A stretch of 29,269 nt of DNA from CAZKAP01 sp964550895 (GCA_964550895.1 CAZKAP010000039.1:1-29269), one strand, 5' to 3'. Positions 1 to 9,070 are shown, numbered from the stretch's first letter. Made by a program: numbers and translations. The notes: a model not told the origin generated them from the sequence alone.

Positions 1-201
1 GGTGTGGATGGGTTTTAAAATTTGGGGAATGGTTAAACCAACCAATAAAAAAATGAAAGCGATGCCGCCAAACCAGAGTGCCCGTTCCTGACCCTCACCA
101 AAAAAGAAGATTATCAGCCCGATAACCGTCAATGCGCCGGCCATGACAAATGCAAACGAGCGCAGCGATTTGCGGTCCTGATCAAGCTCGGTCAGCCCCA
201 T
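1..201 (-). CDS. SxtJ-like membrane protein, 5' part only
   Basis: This is the beginning of a minus-strand gene that runs off the left edge of the window. Reading from the ATG at 201, 67 codons are open and begin MGLTELDQDRKSLRSF. Two hydrophobic stretches follow, separated by a short charged GEGQER segment. Upstream GTG (225) and TTG (219) codons are in the same frame and would add the residues LINEIK, which resembles the usual N terminus of the SxtJ family, so the true start may lie there. The segment ends in a Lys-Pro-Ile-His motif typical of the family just before its last membrane helix. SxtJ-like proteins are small membrane proteins of unknown biochemical role, often found beside carbamoyltransferase or exopolysaccharide genes. 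The gene is divergent from mreB, with only 17-41 bases between the two starts. The family assignment rests on sequence resemblance of a fragment. Confidence 0.55.
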   Translation of the reverse strand, partial: MGLTELDQDRKSLRSFAFVMAGALTVIGLIIFFFGEGQERALWFGGIAFIFLLVGLTIPQILKPIHT

Positions 202-242
202 TTTAATTTCGTTAATCAAGTACACACCTAACACTATCCTCT

Positions 243-1271
243 ATGGCCTTTTTTGACTTCATGACCGAGGAGATCGCCATCGACCTCGGAACTGCGAATA
301 CCTTGATCATACATATGGACAAGGTGGTCGTGGACAGTCCTTCCATAGTTGCCAGGAACAGGGTTACCGGTAAGATCATAGCCGTGGGCAGGGAGGCCAG
401 TATGATGCAGGGGAAAACCCACGAGAACATAAAAACCATACGTCCCCTGAAAGACGGGGTTATCGCCGATTTCGATGCCTCTGAACAGATGATCAACCGC
501 TTTATCAAAGGCATCCCGGCACTAAAAAAAATGTGGTTTCCACCGGCACTGAGAATGGTGATCTGCATCCCTTCAGGTATAACCGAGGTGGAGATGCGGG
601 CCGTGCGCGAATCCGCGGAACGGGTAAACGGCAAGGAGGTATACCTGATCCACGAGCCGATGGCGGCAGCCATAGGAATCGGCCTGGACATCATGCAGCC
701 CAAGGGTAATATGATCGTCGATATAGGTGGAGGTACCACAGAGATCGCGGTTATTGCCCTGGGAGGAATCGTCTGTGACAAATCCGTCAAGATAGCCGGT
801 GACGTGTTCACTAACGACATCATCTACTACATGCGTACCCAGCACAATCTCTACATAGGGGAAAGTACTGCCGAGAGCATTAAGATCGAGATCGGGTCGG
901 CTGTCGACGAGTTGCATTCGCCCCCGGAGGATAAGTCCATACAGGGAAGGGACCTGCTTACCGGTAAACCCAAGCAGGTACAGATTACCTATCGCGAGAT
1001 TGCCAAGGCATTGGACAAGAGTATAGTACGTATCGAAGATGCCGTCATGGAGACGCTCTCACAGACTCCTCCGGAACTGGCTGCCGACATATACAATACC
1101 GGAATCTACCTGGCCGGAGGCGGTTCGCTACTGCGTGGACTGGATCGCAGGCTGTCACAGAAAACCGATCTGCCCGTGTATATAGCCGAAGATCCGCTTC
1201 GTGCAGTCGTCCGGGGAACGGGCATAGCCCTCAAAAACCTGAGTAAATACAAGAATCTGCTAATCAAGTAA
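243..1271 (+). CDS. mreB: rod shape-determining protein MreB (bacterial actin)
   Basis: Actin-like ATPase that polymerises under the inner membrane and guides the cell-wall elongation machinery. The protein has 342 residues, the normal MreB length. Near the N terminus it carries the phosphate-1 loop IDLGTANT. In the middle are the connect/phosphate-2 elements HEPMAAAIG and IVDIGGGTTEIAV, and at the C-terminal adenosine site YLAGGGSLLRGLD. The N terminus MAFFDFMTEEIAIDLG supports the ATG at 243. It heads a same-strand run mreB-mreC-mreD-mrdA-rodA, the standard rod-complex order. No exact TANNTTTG promoter was found in the very short gap to the divergent SxtJ-like gene, so the promoter probably lies inside that gene. 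Identification is secure. Confidence 0.98.
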   Translation: MAFFDFMTEEIAIDLGTANTLIIHMDKVVVDSPSIVARNRVTGKIIAVGREASMMQGKTHENIKTIRPLKDGVIADFDASEQMINRFIKGIPALKKMWFPPALRMVICIPSGITEVEMRAVRESAERVNGKEVYLIHEPMAAAIGIGLDIMQPKGNMIVDIGGGTTEIAVIALGGIVCDKSVKIAGDVFTNDIIYYMRTQHNLYIGESTAESIKIEIGSAVDELHSPPEDKSIQGRDLLTGKPKQVQITYREIAKALDKSIVRIEDAVMETLSQTPPELAADIYNTGIYLAGGGSLLRGLDRRLSQKTDLPVYIAEDPLRAVVRGTGIALKNLSKYKNLLIK

Positions 1272-1337
1272 ACGGCAGCAGGTCCCGGGTGGGGGTTTCC
1301 ATTTCAAATAATAGGATTCCAATACCGTTAACCAAAC

Positions 1338-2168
1338 ATGCAGCGGATTTTAAGATTTATTCTGGCCCGTAGAACTAGCCTGCTGTATTTGGGCCTTTCA
1401 ATGATCTGTCTGTTCCTGACCGTGGAATCCCATTCCTATCACCAGTCCAAATACTTCAATTCGGCCAACTGGGCCAGCGGACAGATTTATACTGCGGGTT
1501 CGGGCATCTCCTCCTATTTCCATCTGAGCGAGGAGAACAAGCGCTTGCAGGAGGAGAACCGATTCCTCAGGAACCTGATATACAATCAGGAATCCCCGGT
1601 TGCCGAACTCGACAGCCTGGACAAACTCTGGCTGGGGGGAGATTACACCTTCACCGGTGCGCGGGTGACCCGGAACAGCATTGCCCTGAGAAGGAACTAC
1701 CTGACCATCAACCGAGGGGAACGGGATGGAATCGAGGAGGACATGGGAGTGGTGAACAGCCAGGGAATCGTGGGCATCGTAGAGAATACCTCAAGCCGCT
1801 TTGCAACGGTACGCAGTATATTGAACGTGAATTCCAGCATCAACGCCAAGCTCAAGAATACCCAGCATTTTGGGTCTCTGGTTTGGAATGGAGACGATTT
1901 CATGAATGTACAGCTCCTGGACGTGCCCCGCTTTGCACCCATACTCAGGGGGGATACCATCGTTACGGGCGGCATGTCTAGCATATTCCCGGAAAACCTG
2001 CCCATAGGGGTAGTCACCGACTTCCGGATACCGGAAAACGGGAGTTTTTATGAAATCGATGTACGCCTGTTCAACGACATGGCCAACCTGCAGTCGGTTT
2101 ACGTCATAGACTATGCCCGGCAGGCGGAAATCAGAGAACTGGAAAATCGGTCCGAGGATGTTGAATAG
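1338..2168 (+). CDS. mreC: rod shape-determining protein MreC
   Basis: MreC is a bitopic inner-membrane protein whose periplasmic part activates PBP2-RodA in the elongasome. The 276-residue product has a short cytoplasmic N terminus and one membrane helix at about residues 13-30. A heptad-like Glu/Leu/Asn-rich coiled coil follows at about 64-85 (EENKRLQEENRFLRN). After it come the two small beta-barrel domains typical of the family, including a GIVGIVE turn and a TGGMSSIFPENLPIGVV segment. It starts 66 bases after mreB and overlaps mreD by 11 bases, which implies co-transcription and translational coupling with mreD. Length, topology and position all fit MreC. Confidence 0.95.
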   Translation: MQRILRFILARRTSLLYLGLSMICLFLTVESHSYHQSKYFNSANWASGQIYTAGSGISSYFHLSEENKRLQEENRFLRNLIYNQESPVAELDSLDKLWLGGDYTFTGARVTRNSIALRRNYLTINRGERDGIEEDMGVVNSQGIVGIVENTSSRFATVRSILNVNSSINAKLKNTQHFGSLVWNGDDFMNVQLLDVPRFAPILRGDTIVTGGMSSIFPENLPIGVVTDFRIPENGSFYEIDVRLFNDMANLQSVYVIDYARQAEIRELENRSEDVE

Positions 2169-2664
2169 CCAGATCGCACTCAATATTACCCGATTTATCC
2201 TGCTGTTGCTGGCACAGGTACTGCTTTTCAGTAAACTCAACCTCCTGGGATACCTGAATCCCATGGTCTATGTGCTCTTCTTTTACTGGTATCCGTTGCG
2301 GGTGAATCGCTCTTTATTCATGGTAGTCAGTTTCCTGCTCGGCTTCCTGGTTGATATTTTCCTGGATACCATGGCCATCAATGCCTTCGCCAGCCTGACC
2401 GTGGCCTACCTTCGCCCATTGCTACTCAGGGTGATTTACGGGAACAACCACGATTTCCAGACCTTCAATTACGGAAACACCACCCTACTGCAGCGTATCA
2501 GCTTCCTTACGGCACTGGTTCTGATCCATCATTCGATTTTCTTTACCATCGAAATTTTAAGTTTCTCACATTTCGGATTAATTTTGAAGAAGGTGGTGCT
2601 GAACGGCGCACTCACCATCTTCATCTGCGTACTACTAAACACCGTACTCGCCCGGGAGTCCTGA
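2158..2664 (+). CDS. mreD: rod shape-determining protein MreD
   Basis: Small polytopic inner-membrane protein of the elongasome, with 168 residues and about five hydrophobic helices. The start chosen is the ATG at 2158, giving MLNSQIALNITRF; it overlaps the mreC stop by 11 bases, as is common for these genes. An ATG 45 bases upstream is in frame but would add a charged leader lying wholly inside mreC and unlike the family. The sequence contains the MreD-type FLLGFLVDIF motif, in which a membrane segment carries an acidic residue. MreD is poorly conserved overall, so the assignment rests on topology, that motif and its place between mreC and mrdA. Confidence 0.92.
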   Translation: MLNSQIALNITRFILLLLAQVLLFSKLNLLGYLNPMVYVLFFYWYPLRVNRSLFMVVSFLLGFLVDIFLDTMAINAFASLTVAYLRPLLLRVIYGNNHDFQTFNYGNTTLLQRISFLTALVLIHHSIFFTIEILSFSHFGLILKKVVLNGALTIFICVLLNTVLARES

Positions 2665-2729
2665 ATATTTTAACGGTTTCTGCGTTCTTATACCGGGCGG
2701 AAGGAGAACCGGCCTAACGACGTATACCT

Positions 2730-4595
2730 ATGGTCAAGAACCTCATATCGGTTAGTATCCTTTTTATTTCCCTGGCATTCCTGGGAAGGCTCTCCTATTT
2801 GCAGCTCATCAAGGATTCTTCGGAGAAACTCACTGAGGATCCGGCGATCAAACGGGTACATATTTATCCGGAACGCGGTTACATTTACGACAGGGACGGC
2901 AAGCTCCTGGTGGGTAATCAGACCACATACGACGTGATGGTCGTACCCCGCAAGGTCAGGGAATACGACAAGGACGCCCTGTGCGCCATGCTCAAAATCG
3001 CCGTAGAAGAATTCGACAAACGATTTGATCGGGCCCTGCAGAATCCGCGGTTGCCTTCTGTCATGGTCGCGCAACTGGACAAAAAGGATTACGCCATCCT
3101 TCAGGAGAAAATGCACCGGTTCCCGGGCTTTTACATACAGCGAAAGTCCATACGCTACTACAATACCCATGCAGCCGCCAATGTGCTGGGCTTCATACGC
3201 GAAGTGGACCAGGCAGACCTGGATCGCAGCACGGTGTACATACCCGGAGAAATGAAGGGACAGGCCGGGGTAGAGAAGCAGTATGAGAACATACTCAAAG
3301 GCTCAAAGGGGGTGGAATTCATACAATTGGACCGACTGAACCGGGAAATTGGGCCGTACAAGGATGGGGCACTGGACACCCTGCCGGATATTGGTAAGGA
3401 AATTTACATCACTCTGGATAAGGACCTGCAAGAATACGGGGAAAAACTGATGCGCTGGAAGAATGGTGGCATCGTGGCCATCGAACCCTCGAGCGGTGAA
3501 ATCCTGGCTATGATATCCGGTCCCACCTACGATCCCAACCTGCTGGTGGGTCGGGAACGGTCGCAGAACTACACCCGCCTGTACAACGACTCCATTTTCC
3601 GGCCCATCTGGGACCGTTCTATCCTGGCCGAGCCGTCACCCGGTTCGCCCTTCAAGGTGCTCAATGCCCTGGCCGCCCTACAAGAGGGCGCCATAGACAC
3701 CAACACCCGATTCCGATGTTTTAACGGTTTTTACGTGGGTAACGTTAAACGCGGCTGCCACTGCGGAGGAGGGCTGCGCGACTTTAACACCGGCATATAT
3801 CGTTCCTGTAATGCCTATTTCGCGGGTACGTTCCGTTCTTTTTTCGAGCACTTCCCGAATACCGACACCGCCATGGATGTCTGGGAGAAGCACATGAATA
3901 GCTTCGGACTGGGCAACTACCTGGGTACCGACCTGCCTACCGGTCGTCCTGGACGCATCCCTAATCGGGAGTATTACGACAAGGCTTACGGGGATAACCG
4001 CTGGTCGTATTCCTACATCATCTCGAATGCCATCGGGCAGGGCGAGGTGGCGGCCACACCCATTCAGCTGGCTAATGTAGCCGCAGCCATAGGAAACCGG
4101 GGCTGGTACTATACTCCCCACATTATCAAACGGATAGGAGGCAACACACCCATAGACTCCAAATTCAGACAGAAACACTTCACGACCATAGATGCCGAGC
4201 ATTTCGAACCCGTTATACAGGGAATGGCCGATGTCTATCGCCGGGGTACGGCCTACTGGCTGCAGATACCCGGGGTCGAAATCGCCGGAAAGACGGGTAC
4301 CGTTGAGAATTTTACCCGCATCGACGGGGAACGCGTACAGCTAACCGATCACTCCCTGTTCGTCGCCTTCGCCCCCATCGACAAACCCAAAATCGCCATA
4401 GCGGTCTTTATCGAGCACGGCTATTACGGCTCTCGATATGCTGGCCATATTGCCTCACTCATGATCGAGCAGTACCTGAAAGGGACCATTACCCGTAAGG
4501 ATCTGGAACAGCGCATGCTCAGCAAAAGCCTTATAGACGAGTACATGAAGCCCTATCTGTGCGAACCCTTCGAAATCAACGAAGATGTCTGGTAA
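2730..4595 (+). CDS. mrdA: penicillin-binding protein 2 (peptidoglycan transpeptidase of the elongasome)
   Basis: Class B penicillin-binding protein that cross-links new peptidoglycan during lateral growth, working with the glycosyltransferase RodA. The 621-residue protein begins with one membrane helix (about residues 5-25). A PBP dimerisation region follows, with the YPERGYIYDRDGKLL signature at about 46-60, and then the transpeptidase domain. The three active-site motifs are visible: SPFK at 306-309 (nucleophile Ser306), SCN at 359-361 and KTGT at 521-524. Its stop codon overlaps the rodA start by 11 bases, as expected for a PBP2-RodA pair. The 65-base gap after mreD carries a GGAAGGAG-like stretch, but too far from the ATG to act as its ribosome site. 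Length and motifs are normal for the family. Confidence 0.96.
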   Translation: MVKNLISVSILFISLAFLGRLSYLQLIKDSSEKLTEDPAIKRVHIYPERGYIYDRDGKLLVGNQTTYDVMVVPRKVREYDKDALCAMLKIAVEEFDKRFDRALQNPRLPSVMVAQLDKKDYAILQEKMHRFPGFYIQRKSIRYYNTHAAANVLGFIREVDQADLDRSTVYIPGEMKGQAGVEKQYENILKGSKGVEFIQLDRLNREIGPYKDGALDTLPDIGKEIYITLDKDLQEYGEKLMRWKNGGIVAIEPSSGEILAMISGPTYDPNLLVGRERSQNYTRLYNDSIFRPIWDRSILAEPSPGSPFKVLNALAALQEGAIDTNTRFRCFNGFYVGNVKRGCHCGGGLRDFNTGIYRSCNAYFAGTFRSFFEHFPNTDTAMDVWEKHMNSFGLGNYLGTDLPTGRPGRIPNREYYDKAYGDNRWSYSYIISNAIGQGEVAATPIQLANVAAAIGNRGWYYTPHIIKRIGGNTPIDSKFRQKHFTTIDAEHFEPVIQGMADVYRRGTAYWLQIPGVEIAGKTGTVENFTRIDGERVQLTDHSLFVAFAPIDKPKIAIAVFIEHGYYGSRYAGHIASLMIEQYLKGTITRKDLEQRMLSKSLIDEYMKPYLCEPFEINEDVW

Positions 4596-5868
4596 CCGCA
4601 TCCTAAAGCGCCTGGACTGGACCACGGTTTTCCTGCTCGTACTGCTTAATATCTTCGGCTGGGTTAACATTTACAGCACTACCCTTGGAGAGGAAAGTCT
4701 CGATTCGTTTAGCTTTTCGACCTACTATGGAAAACAGCTGATTTTTATACTGTTGTCCTACGCCATGCTGCTTCCCATACTCCTCATAGAAACCCGCTTC
4801 CTGGAACGGTTCTCCAGCGTGTTCTATTTGAGTTCCATTGTACTGCTGATCCTGTTGTTCCCTCTGGGCAAGACCATAGGCGGGGCTACCTCCTGGTTTA
4901 ATCTGGGGTTCTTCAATTTTCAACCCTCCGAACTGGCCAAAGTAACTACTGCCCTGGCCCTTGCCAAATACCTGACCGATATACAGACCGATATCAAACT
5001 GCCCAGACACCAGCTGTACGGTGTGATGATTATCGCCATACCCGCAGTCCTTACCATACTTCAGCCCGATCCCGGCAGTGCCCTGATCTTCTTTTCGCTG
5101 TTTATCGTCCTGTTCAAAGAAGGACTTCCGGGGATATACCTGCTGATCGGGCTGATGCTCGTTGCTCTGTTTATATTCACGCTAAAATTCGGGATCATCT
5201 GGGTGATTATCGGCCTGATTGTCCTGATCGCCCTGGTGTTCCTGTTCAAGAAACCCCACATTCGCATACCGGTATTTCCGCTGATGATCTTCGTCGCCTG
5301 CTCCGTATTGTTTTCTCTGTCGGTGAACTTCGTGTACAATAACCTCTTTGAGCAGCGTCACCGGGATCGCTTCTCCCTTTGGCTGGCCATGGAAAAGGAC
5401 CCGGAACGACTGTCCCAGATCAAGAAAGATTTCGGATACAACAAGGACCAGGCGGAAAAGGCGATAGAATCCGGAGGGTTTTCCGGCAAAGGCTTCCTGG
5501 AGGGTACACGAACCAAAGGAGATTTCGTGCCCGAACAACACACCGATTACATTTTCAGCTCGGTCGGAGAGGAGTGGGGCTTTCTGGGCACGGCCGGGGT
5601 AGTCGTGCTGTTCACCGTCCTACTCCTGCGTCTTAACGTGCTGGCCGAGCGTCAGAAGCGGGATTTTTCCCGGGTTTTCGGTTACGGCATAATCGCCATA
5701 CTCTTCGCCCACTACGCGGTGAACATCGGGATGGTCCTGGGCTTACTCCCCACCATTGGCATACCGTTACCCTTGTTTAGCTACGGGGGTTCGGGGCAGT
5801 TATTCTTTATTCTGATGGTCTTTATCTTTCTGAAGCTCGACGCCAACCGTCTCCGGGACGACATCTGA
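4585..5868 (+). CDS. rodA: rod shape-determining protein RodA (SEDS peptidoglycan glycosyltransferase)
   Basis: SEDS-family glycosyltransferase that polymerises lipid II into glycan strands for lateral growth. The 427-residue protein is strongly hydrophobic, with about ten membrane helices. It contains the family's conserved loop HTDYIFSSVGEEWG; Asp321 in it corresponds to the catalytic acid of RodA/FtsW. The signature GIPLPLFSYGGSG lies near the C terminus. The start ATG at 4585 overlaps the end of mrdA (ATGTCTGGTAA), so the two are probably translationally coupled. It is the last gene of the rod operon and is followed after 12 bases by a hairpin. The partner gene argues for RodA rather than FtsW. 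Confidence 0.96.
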   Translation: MSGNRILKRLDWTTVFLLVLLNIFGWVNIYSTTLGEESLDSFSFSTYYGKQLIFILLSYAMLLPILLIETRFLERFSSVFYLSSIVLLILLFPLGKTIGGATSWFNLGFFNFQPSELAKVTTALALAKYLTDIQTDIKLPRHQLYGVMIIAIPAVLTILQPDPGSALIFFSLFIVLFKEGLPGIYLLIGLMLVALFIFTLKFGIIWVIIGLIVLIALVFLFKKPHIRIPVFPLMIFVACSVLFSLSVNFVYNNLFEQRHRDRFSLWLAMEKDPERLSQIKKDFGYNKDQAEKAIESGGFSGKGFLEGTRTKGDFVPEQHTDYIFSSVGEEWGFLGTAGVVVLFTVLLLRLNVLAERQKRDFSRVFGYGIIAILFAHYAVNIGMVLGLLPTIGIPLPLFSYGGSGQLFFILMVFIFLKLDANRLRDDI

Positions 5869-5876
5869 TATCAACG

Positions 5877-5901
5877 AAAAGCCCCGCCTGCCTGGCGGGG
5901 C
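5877..5901 (-). terminator. GC-rich hairpin terminator between rodA and prc
   Basis: GCCCCGCC (5881-5888) pairs perfectly with GGCGGGGC (5894-5901) around a TGCCT loop. Read on the minus strand the stem is followed by TTTT (complement of 5877-5880), the form of an intrinsic terminator, so it best serves prc. On the plus strand the tail is only CCAAATTTG, so for rodA it would be a weaker stop. It sits in the 58-base convergent gap. Confidence 0.8.
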
Positions 5902-5926
5902 CCAAATTTGTATAAAGCTTTTCGAA

Positions 5927-8116
5927 TTATCCCTTTACACGGGCCAGGCGCTCGGATCGCCCTTTCTTAAATTCCAGTGTCTTGAGATCGGACAATACGT
6001 TAACGGCCTCCTCGATATACACATCGGTTGCCATGTCCTTGTGCCAGCGATCCCTTTTCTCCCTGAGAACCGAATCCTTGGTAAACAATTCATTCTCGTA
6101 TAGCGGAGAGGTGAAACCCAAAGCCGAATCGTACTTCGTCAGGCTGTCGAACTCCGTGGACTGCTTTCGGATACTGAGCTGGTTTGCCCTGTAATCAGCA
6201 TAGCTGAGAGAAACGACAGTCTGGTCCTGCTGCTGCTTAAGCCAGAGGGCGCTCTTGTCGATCATCTGTACCTGGGGATGGGCATTGACTCGTTCCTGGC
6301 TGCTGGAGATGACCTCCTGCAGGGCATTCCTGTCGTACCAAAGATCATAGTTAGCGGGCCGGATCTTGTCCCAGCTCAGGGGATTCTGCTGATCCTTCTC
6401 CCCGAGATAGAGGTAGGAAGTCCTTCCGGGTATAATCACATCGCTCTTGACGCCTTCCAGCTGAGTGGATCCACCGTCGATGCGATAAAACTTCTGAGTG
6501 GTAAACTTGAGTGAGCCCAGGTCTCCATACTGATTCCCCCTGATCAGTGTCTCCAGGGGATAGAATCGCTGTACGGTACCTTTGCCATACGTCTGGCGTG
6601 TTCCCAGTACAACGCCTCGACCGTAGTCCTGTATGGCCGCTGCGAAGATTTCCGAGGCGGAAGCCGACAATTCGTTGACCAAAACTACCACAGGTCCGTC
6701 CCAGACGATCTCTGCGTCTTTGTCTTCGTATACCCGTACTTCGTTATTAGGAGAGCGAACCTGCACCACAGGTCCGGTTTCGATAAACAGTCCGATCATG
6801 TCCTCTACGGCCTTGAGGGATCCCCCTCCGTTGTCCCTGAGGTCTATGATTACACCTTCCACACCCTCTTTCTTCAGTTCCTCCAGTTCACGGCGCACGT
6901 CTTTGGCGGCGTTATTGCTGTTGAAATCTTCGAAATCCGCGTAAAAAGTCGGGAGCTGGATAATCCCATAACGAGAAGCATCCCGCTCGATCTTGGCGCT
7001 CTTGGCGAAGGTCTCCTCGATCTCCACCACATCCCTGGTAATGTCGATTTCCTCTATGGTTCCGTTTACCCTGCGCACGGTGAGATACACCACCGTTCCC
7101 TTAGGTCCCTTGATGAGTTTAACGGCATCGCTGAGCTGCATCCCCATAATATCTACGGGTTCCTCACCTTCCTGTCCTACCTTGATGATTTCGTCACCGA
7201 CCTCGAGCTTCTTGGATTTCCAAGCGGGGCCTCCGGATATGATCTCCACGATTTTCGGTCCCTCTGGTTGCGGCTGCAACCGGGCACCAATTCCTTCAAA
7301 AGTACCGGAAATACGCTCATCGAAATCTTCCTTATCCTCGGGTGGAAAATACCCCGAGTGGGGATCGAATTCGCTTACTATGGTATTCAGGTACATCACA
7401 AACCAGTCTTCACGCTCCTGCTCCTGTCGCACCTTAAAGAAGTAATCCGTATTGGTACGGGTGCTCTCGCGAGCCTCCTTTTCCAGTTCGGCCAGGTCCT
7501 CCGCACTGAGTCGGGAAACCATTTCCGGAGAGAATTCAAAGGAAGCCTCTTCCCCCTCCTTATTGCTTCCATAGGTCTCCTCCAGCTTCCTTCGCACCAG
7601 GGCATCGTACTGCCCAAGGGTGAAATACTTCATCTGCTTTCTCCAGCGCTCGCGGAGTTCCTTGCGGCCAGAGACAAAGTCCTGCTCGTTGTAGTCGATA
7701 TCGAGTTCCTCCTTTTTCCCGAAGTCGAAGGGTTCGTCCAGGACCTCCTGATAGATGCCCCGGGCTTCCTCCATGCGAACCACCAGTCTTTCGTGCACTG
7801 TATTAAAGAAGGCGAGTTCCCGGTTCTCGATCTCCTCATCGATCTGGTACCTGTACTTCTCGAAGTCCTCCAGATCACTCTTCAGGAAATAGCGCTTCGA
7901 AGGGTCACAAATCTCGATAAAGCCCTTGTAGACGTCCTCGGAAAAGGTATCGTTGATTTCCTTGGGTTCGTAGTGGAGCTGGTCCAGTACATAGGTGATC
8001 AGATTGAGTAACAGCTTATCCTTATCGCTGGTTTCGAACTTGGTATTCGTAAAGCTGCATGAGGCAACGGCGATAAACAGGGCCGAAAAGCCCAGGAATA
8101 TTTTCTTGTTAATCAT
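5927..8116 (-). CDS. prc: carboxy-terminal processing (tail-specific) protease Prc, lipoprotein
   Basis: S41-family periplasmic serine protease that degrades or trims envelope proteins from the C terminus. The chosen start (ATG at 8116) gives 729 residues beginning with a lipoprotein signal peptide, MINKKIFLGF...AVASC. An upstream in-frame ATG at 8167 would put 17 polar residues before that signal and is unlikely. An N-terminal helical region (about 40-230) is followed by a PDZ domain (about 265-350, with GIGARL and GDEIIKVGQ) and the protease core. The catalytic Ser lies in SASASE and the general-base Lys in YGKGTVQ. By comparison with E. coli Prc spacing these are Ser486 and Lys512 of the 729-residue form. 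A Prc-type C-terminal region follows. It is a single gene, convergent with rodA and divergent from surE. Confidence 0.95.
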   Translation of the reverse strand: MINKKIFLGFSALFIAVASCSFTNTKFETSDKDKLLLNLITYVLDQLHYEPKEINDTFSEDVYKGFIEICDPSKRYFLKSDLEDFEKYRYQIDEEIENRELAFFNTVHERLVVRMEEARGIYQEVLDEPFDFGKKEELDIDYNEQDFVSGRKELRERWRKQMKYFTLGQYDALVRRKLEETYGSNKEGEEASFEFSPEMVSRLSAEDLAELEKEARESTRTNTDYFFKVRQEQEREDWFVMYLNTIVSEFDPHSGYFPPEDKEDFDERISGTFEGIGARLQPQPEGPKIVEIISGGPAWKSKKLEVGDEIIKVGQEGEEPVDIMGMQLSDAVKLIKGPKGTVVYLTVRRVNGTIEEIDITRDVVEIEETFAKSAKIERDASRYGIIQLPTFYADFEDFNSNNAAKDVRRELEELKKEGVEGVIIDLRDNGGGSLKAVEDMIGLFIETGPVVQVRSPNNEVRVYEDKDAEIVWDGPVVVLVNELSASASEIFAAAIQDYGRGVVLGTRQTYGKGTVQRFYPLETLIRGNQYGDLGSLKFTTQKFYRIDGGSTQLEGVKSDVIIPGRTSYLYLGEKDQQNPLSWDKIRPANYDLWYDRNALQEVISSSQERVNAHPQVQMIDKSALWLKQQQDQTVVSLSYADYRANQLSIRKQSTEFDSLTKYDSALGFTSPLYENELFTKDSVLREKRDRWHKDMATDVYIEEAVNVLSDLKTLEFKKGRSERLARVKG

Positions 8117-8169
8117 AGGATGAATTTTAAGCAGGTCGCGTTGGATTTGGGTATTAATGCATGACAAAC

Positions 8170-8185
8170 AGACCTTAAAAGGTCT
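8170..8185. promoter_or_regulatory. palindrome upstream of prc
   Basis: AGACCTT (8170-8176) and AAGGTCT (8179-8185) form a perfect 7-bp inverted repeat separated by AA. It lies 54 bases upstream of the prc start in the 180-base divergent prc/surE gap. The symmetry suggests a possible operator, but no regulator is known and it has no adjoining T-run to make it a terminator. Confidence 0.3.
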
Positions 8186-8271
8186 AAATTATAGAAAAAA
8201 TGATGCCATAGTCCTGCGGACAAGGTAAAAGTTTGTTAAAGCCCCTGAAGGGCTCGTACAGGGTTTAAACG

Positions 8272-8279
8272 TATTTTTG
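8272..8279 (+). promoter_or_regulatory. candidate -7 element for the surE operon
   Basis: TATTTTTG matches the Bacteroidota -7 consensus TANNTTTG exactly and ends 17 bases before the surE start. No TTG or TTTG -33 element occurs at the usual 17-23 base spacing; the nearest TTTG, at 8232-8235, is 36 bases away. It is therefore only half of a promoter by sequence. The position favours a short leader and supports the TTG start at 8297. Confidence 0.4.
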
Positions 8280-8296
8280 AAACAAAAATTACAGCC

Positions 8297-9070
8297 TTGG
8301 ATACTCCATTGATCCTGGTTACCAACGACGACGGCATAACGGCCCCCGGGCTGAGGAACCTGATTCGGTTCCTGGAAGGCTTCGGCGATCTTTACGTAGT
8401 GGCCCCCGACAGCCCGCAGTCGGGCATGGGTCATGCCATCACGGTGGACAGCACCCTCTACATCAAGAAAAGCACCTATGGCAATTCGCCCCTGACCGAG
8501 GCGGAATACAGTACCAGCGGCACTCCGGCGGACTGTGTGAAACTCGCCATGCGCGAGCTGCTCCCCCGGCGTCCCGATCTTTGTGTCAGCGGCATTAACC
8601 ACGGAACGAACTCCTCCATAAACGTGATTTATTCAGGCACTATGAGTGCGGCCGTGGAGGCCGGGATCGAGGGTATCCCGGCCATAGGCTTCTCCCTGTG
8701 CAACTACGCCTGGGAGGCCTCCTTCGAGCACTGCAGGGAAGTAGTGCAGACCCTGGTCAGGGAAGCACTCAAAAACCCCATGCCCACCGGAACCGTGCTC
8801 AATGTGAACATACCGGACACCCCTGAACTCGCCGGCATACGGGTATGCAGGCAGGCCCGGGGAAACTATCGGGAGAAGTTCGATAAGCGCACGAGTCCGT
8901 CCGGTAAAGAATACTACTGGCTGACCGGGGAATTCGAGCTGCTGGACGAAGGGGAGGACACCGATATTCGCGCATTGCAACAGGGCTACGTGTCGGTCGT
9001 ACCCACCCAGTTCGACATGACAGCCCACTACGCCATATCCCAGGTCAATAACTGGAATCTCGAAACGTGA
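8297..9070 (+). CDS. surE: 5'/3'-nucleotidase SurE
   Basis: SurE is a metal-dependent phosphatase that hydrolyses nucleoside 5'- and 3'-monophosphates, and in some species short polyphosphate. The 257-residue protein starts with the metal site ILVTNDDGITAPGL (Asp11, Asp12). It also contains PQSGMGHAIT and SGINHGTNSS, the remaining metal and phosphate ligands of the family. The start is a TTG at 8297: the reading frame from there gives MDTPLILVTNDDG, matching family N termini, and no ATG lies closer to the DD motif. It is the first gene of a plus-strand run to comEC and overlaps the next gene by four bases (GTGA). Length and motifs are normal. Confidence 0.95.
   Translation: MDTPLILVTNDDGITAPGLRNLIRFLEGFGDLYVVAPDSPQSGMGHAITVDSTLYIKKSTYGNSPLTEAEYSTSGTPADCVKLAMRELLPRRPDLCVSGINHGTNSSINVIYSGTMSAAVEAGIEGIPAIGFSLCNYAWEASFEHCREVVQTLVREALKNPMPTGTVLNVNIPDTPELAGIRVCRQARGNYREKFDKRTSPSGKEYYWLTGEFELLDEGEDTDIRALQQGYVSVVPTQFDMTAHYAISQVNNWNLET

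Noticed and set aside
2113..2157. Earlier ATG for mreD
   Set aside because: It lies deep within mreC and adds a polar leader unlike MreD; the ATG at 2158 gives the usual short overlap.
7268..8011. Plus-strand frame of 247 codons opposite prc
   Set aside because: Antisense to the conserved protease gene, with no recognisable domain.
8117..8167. Earlier ATG for prc
   Set aside because: It would place 17 mostly polar residues before a clear lipoprotein signal peptide.
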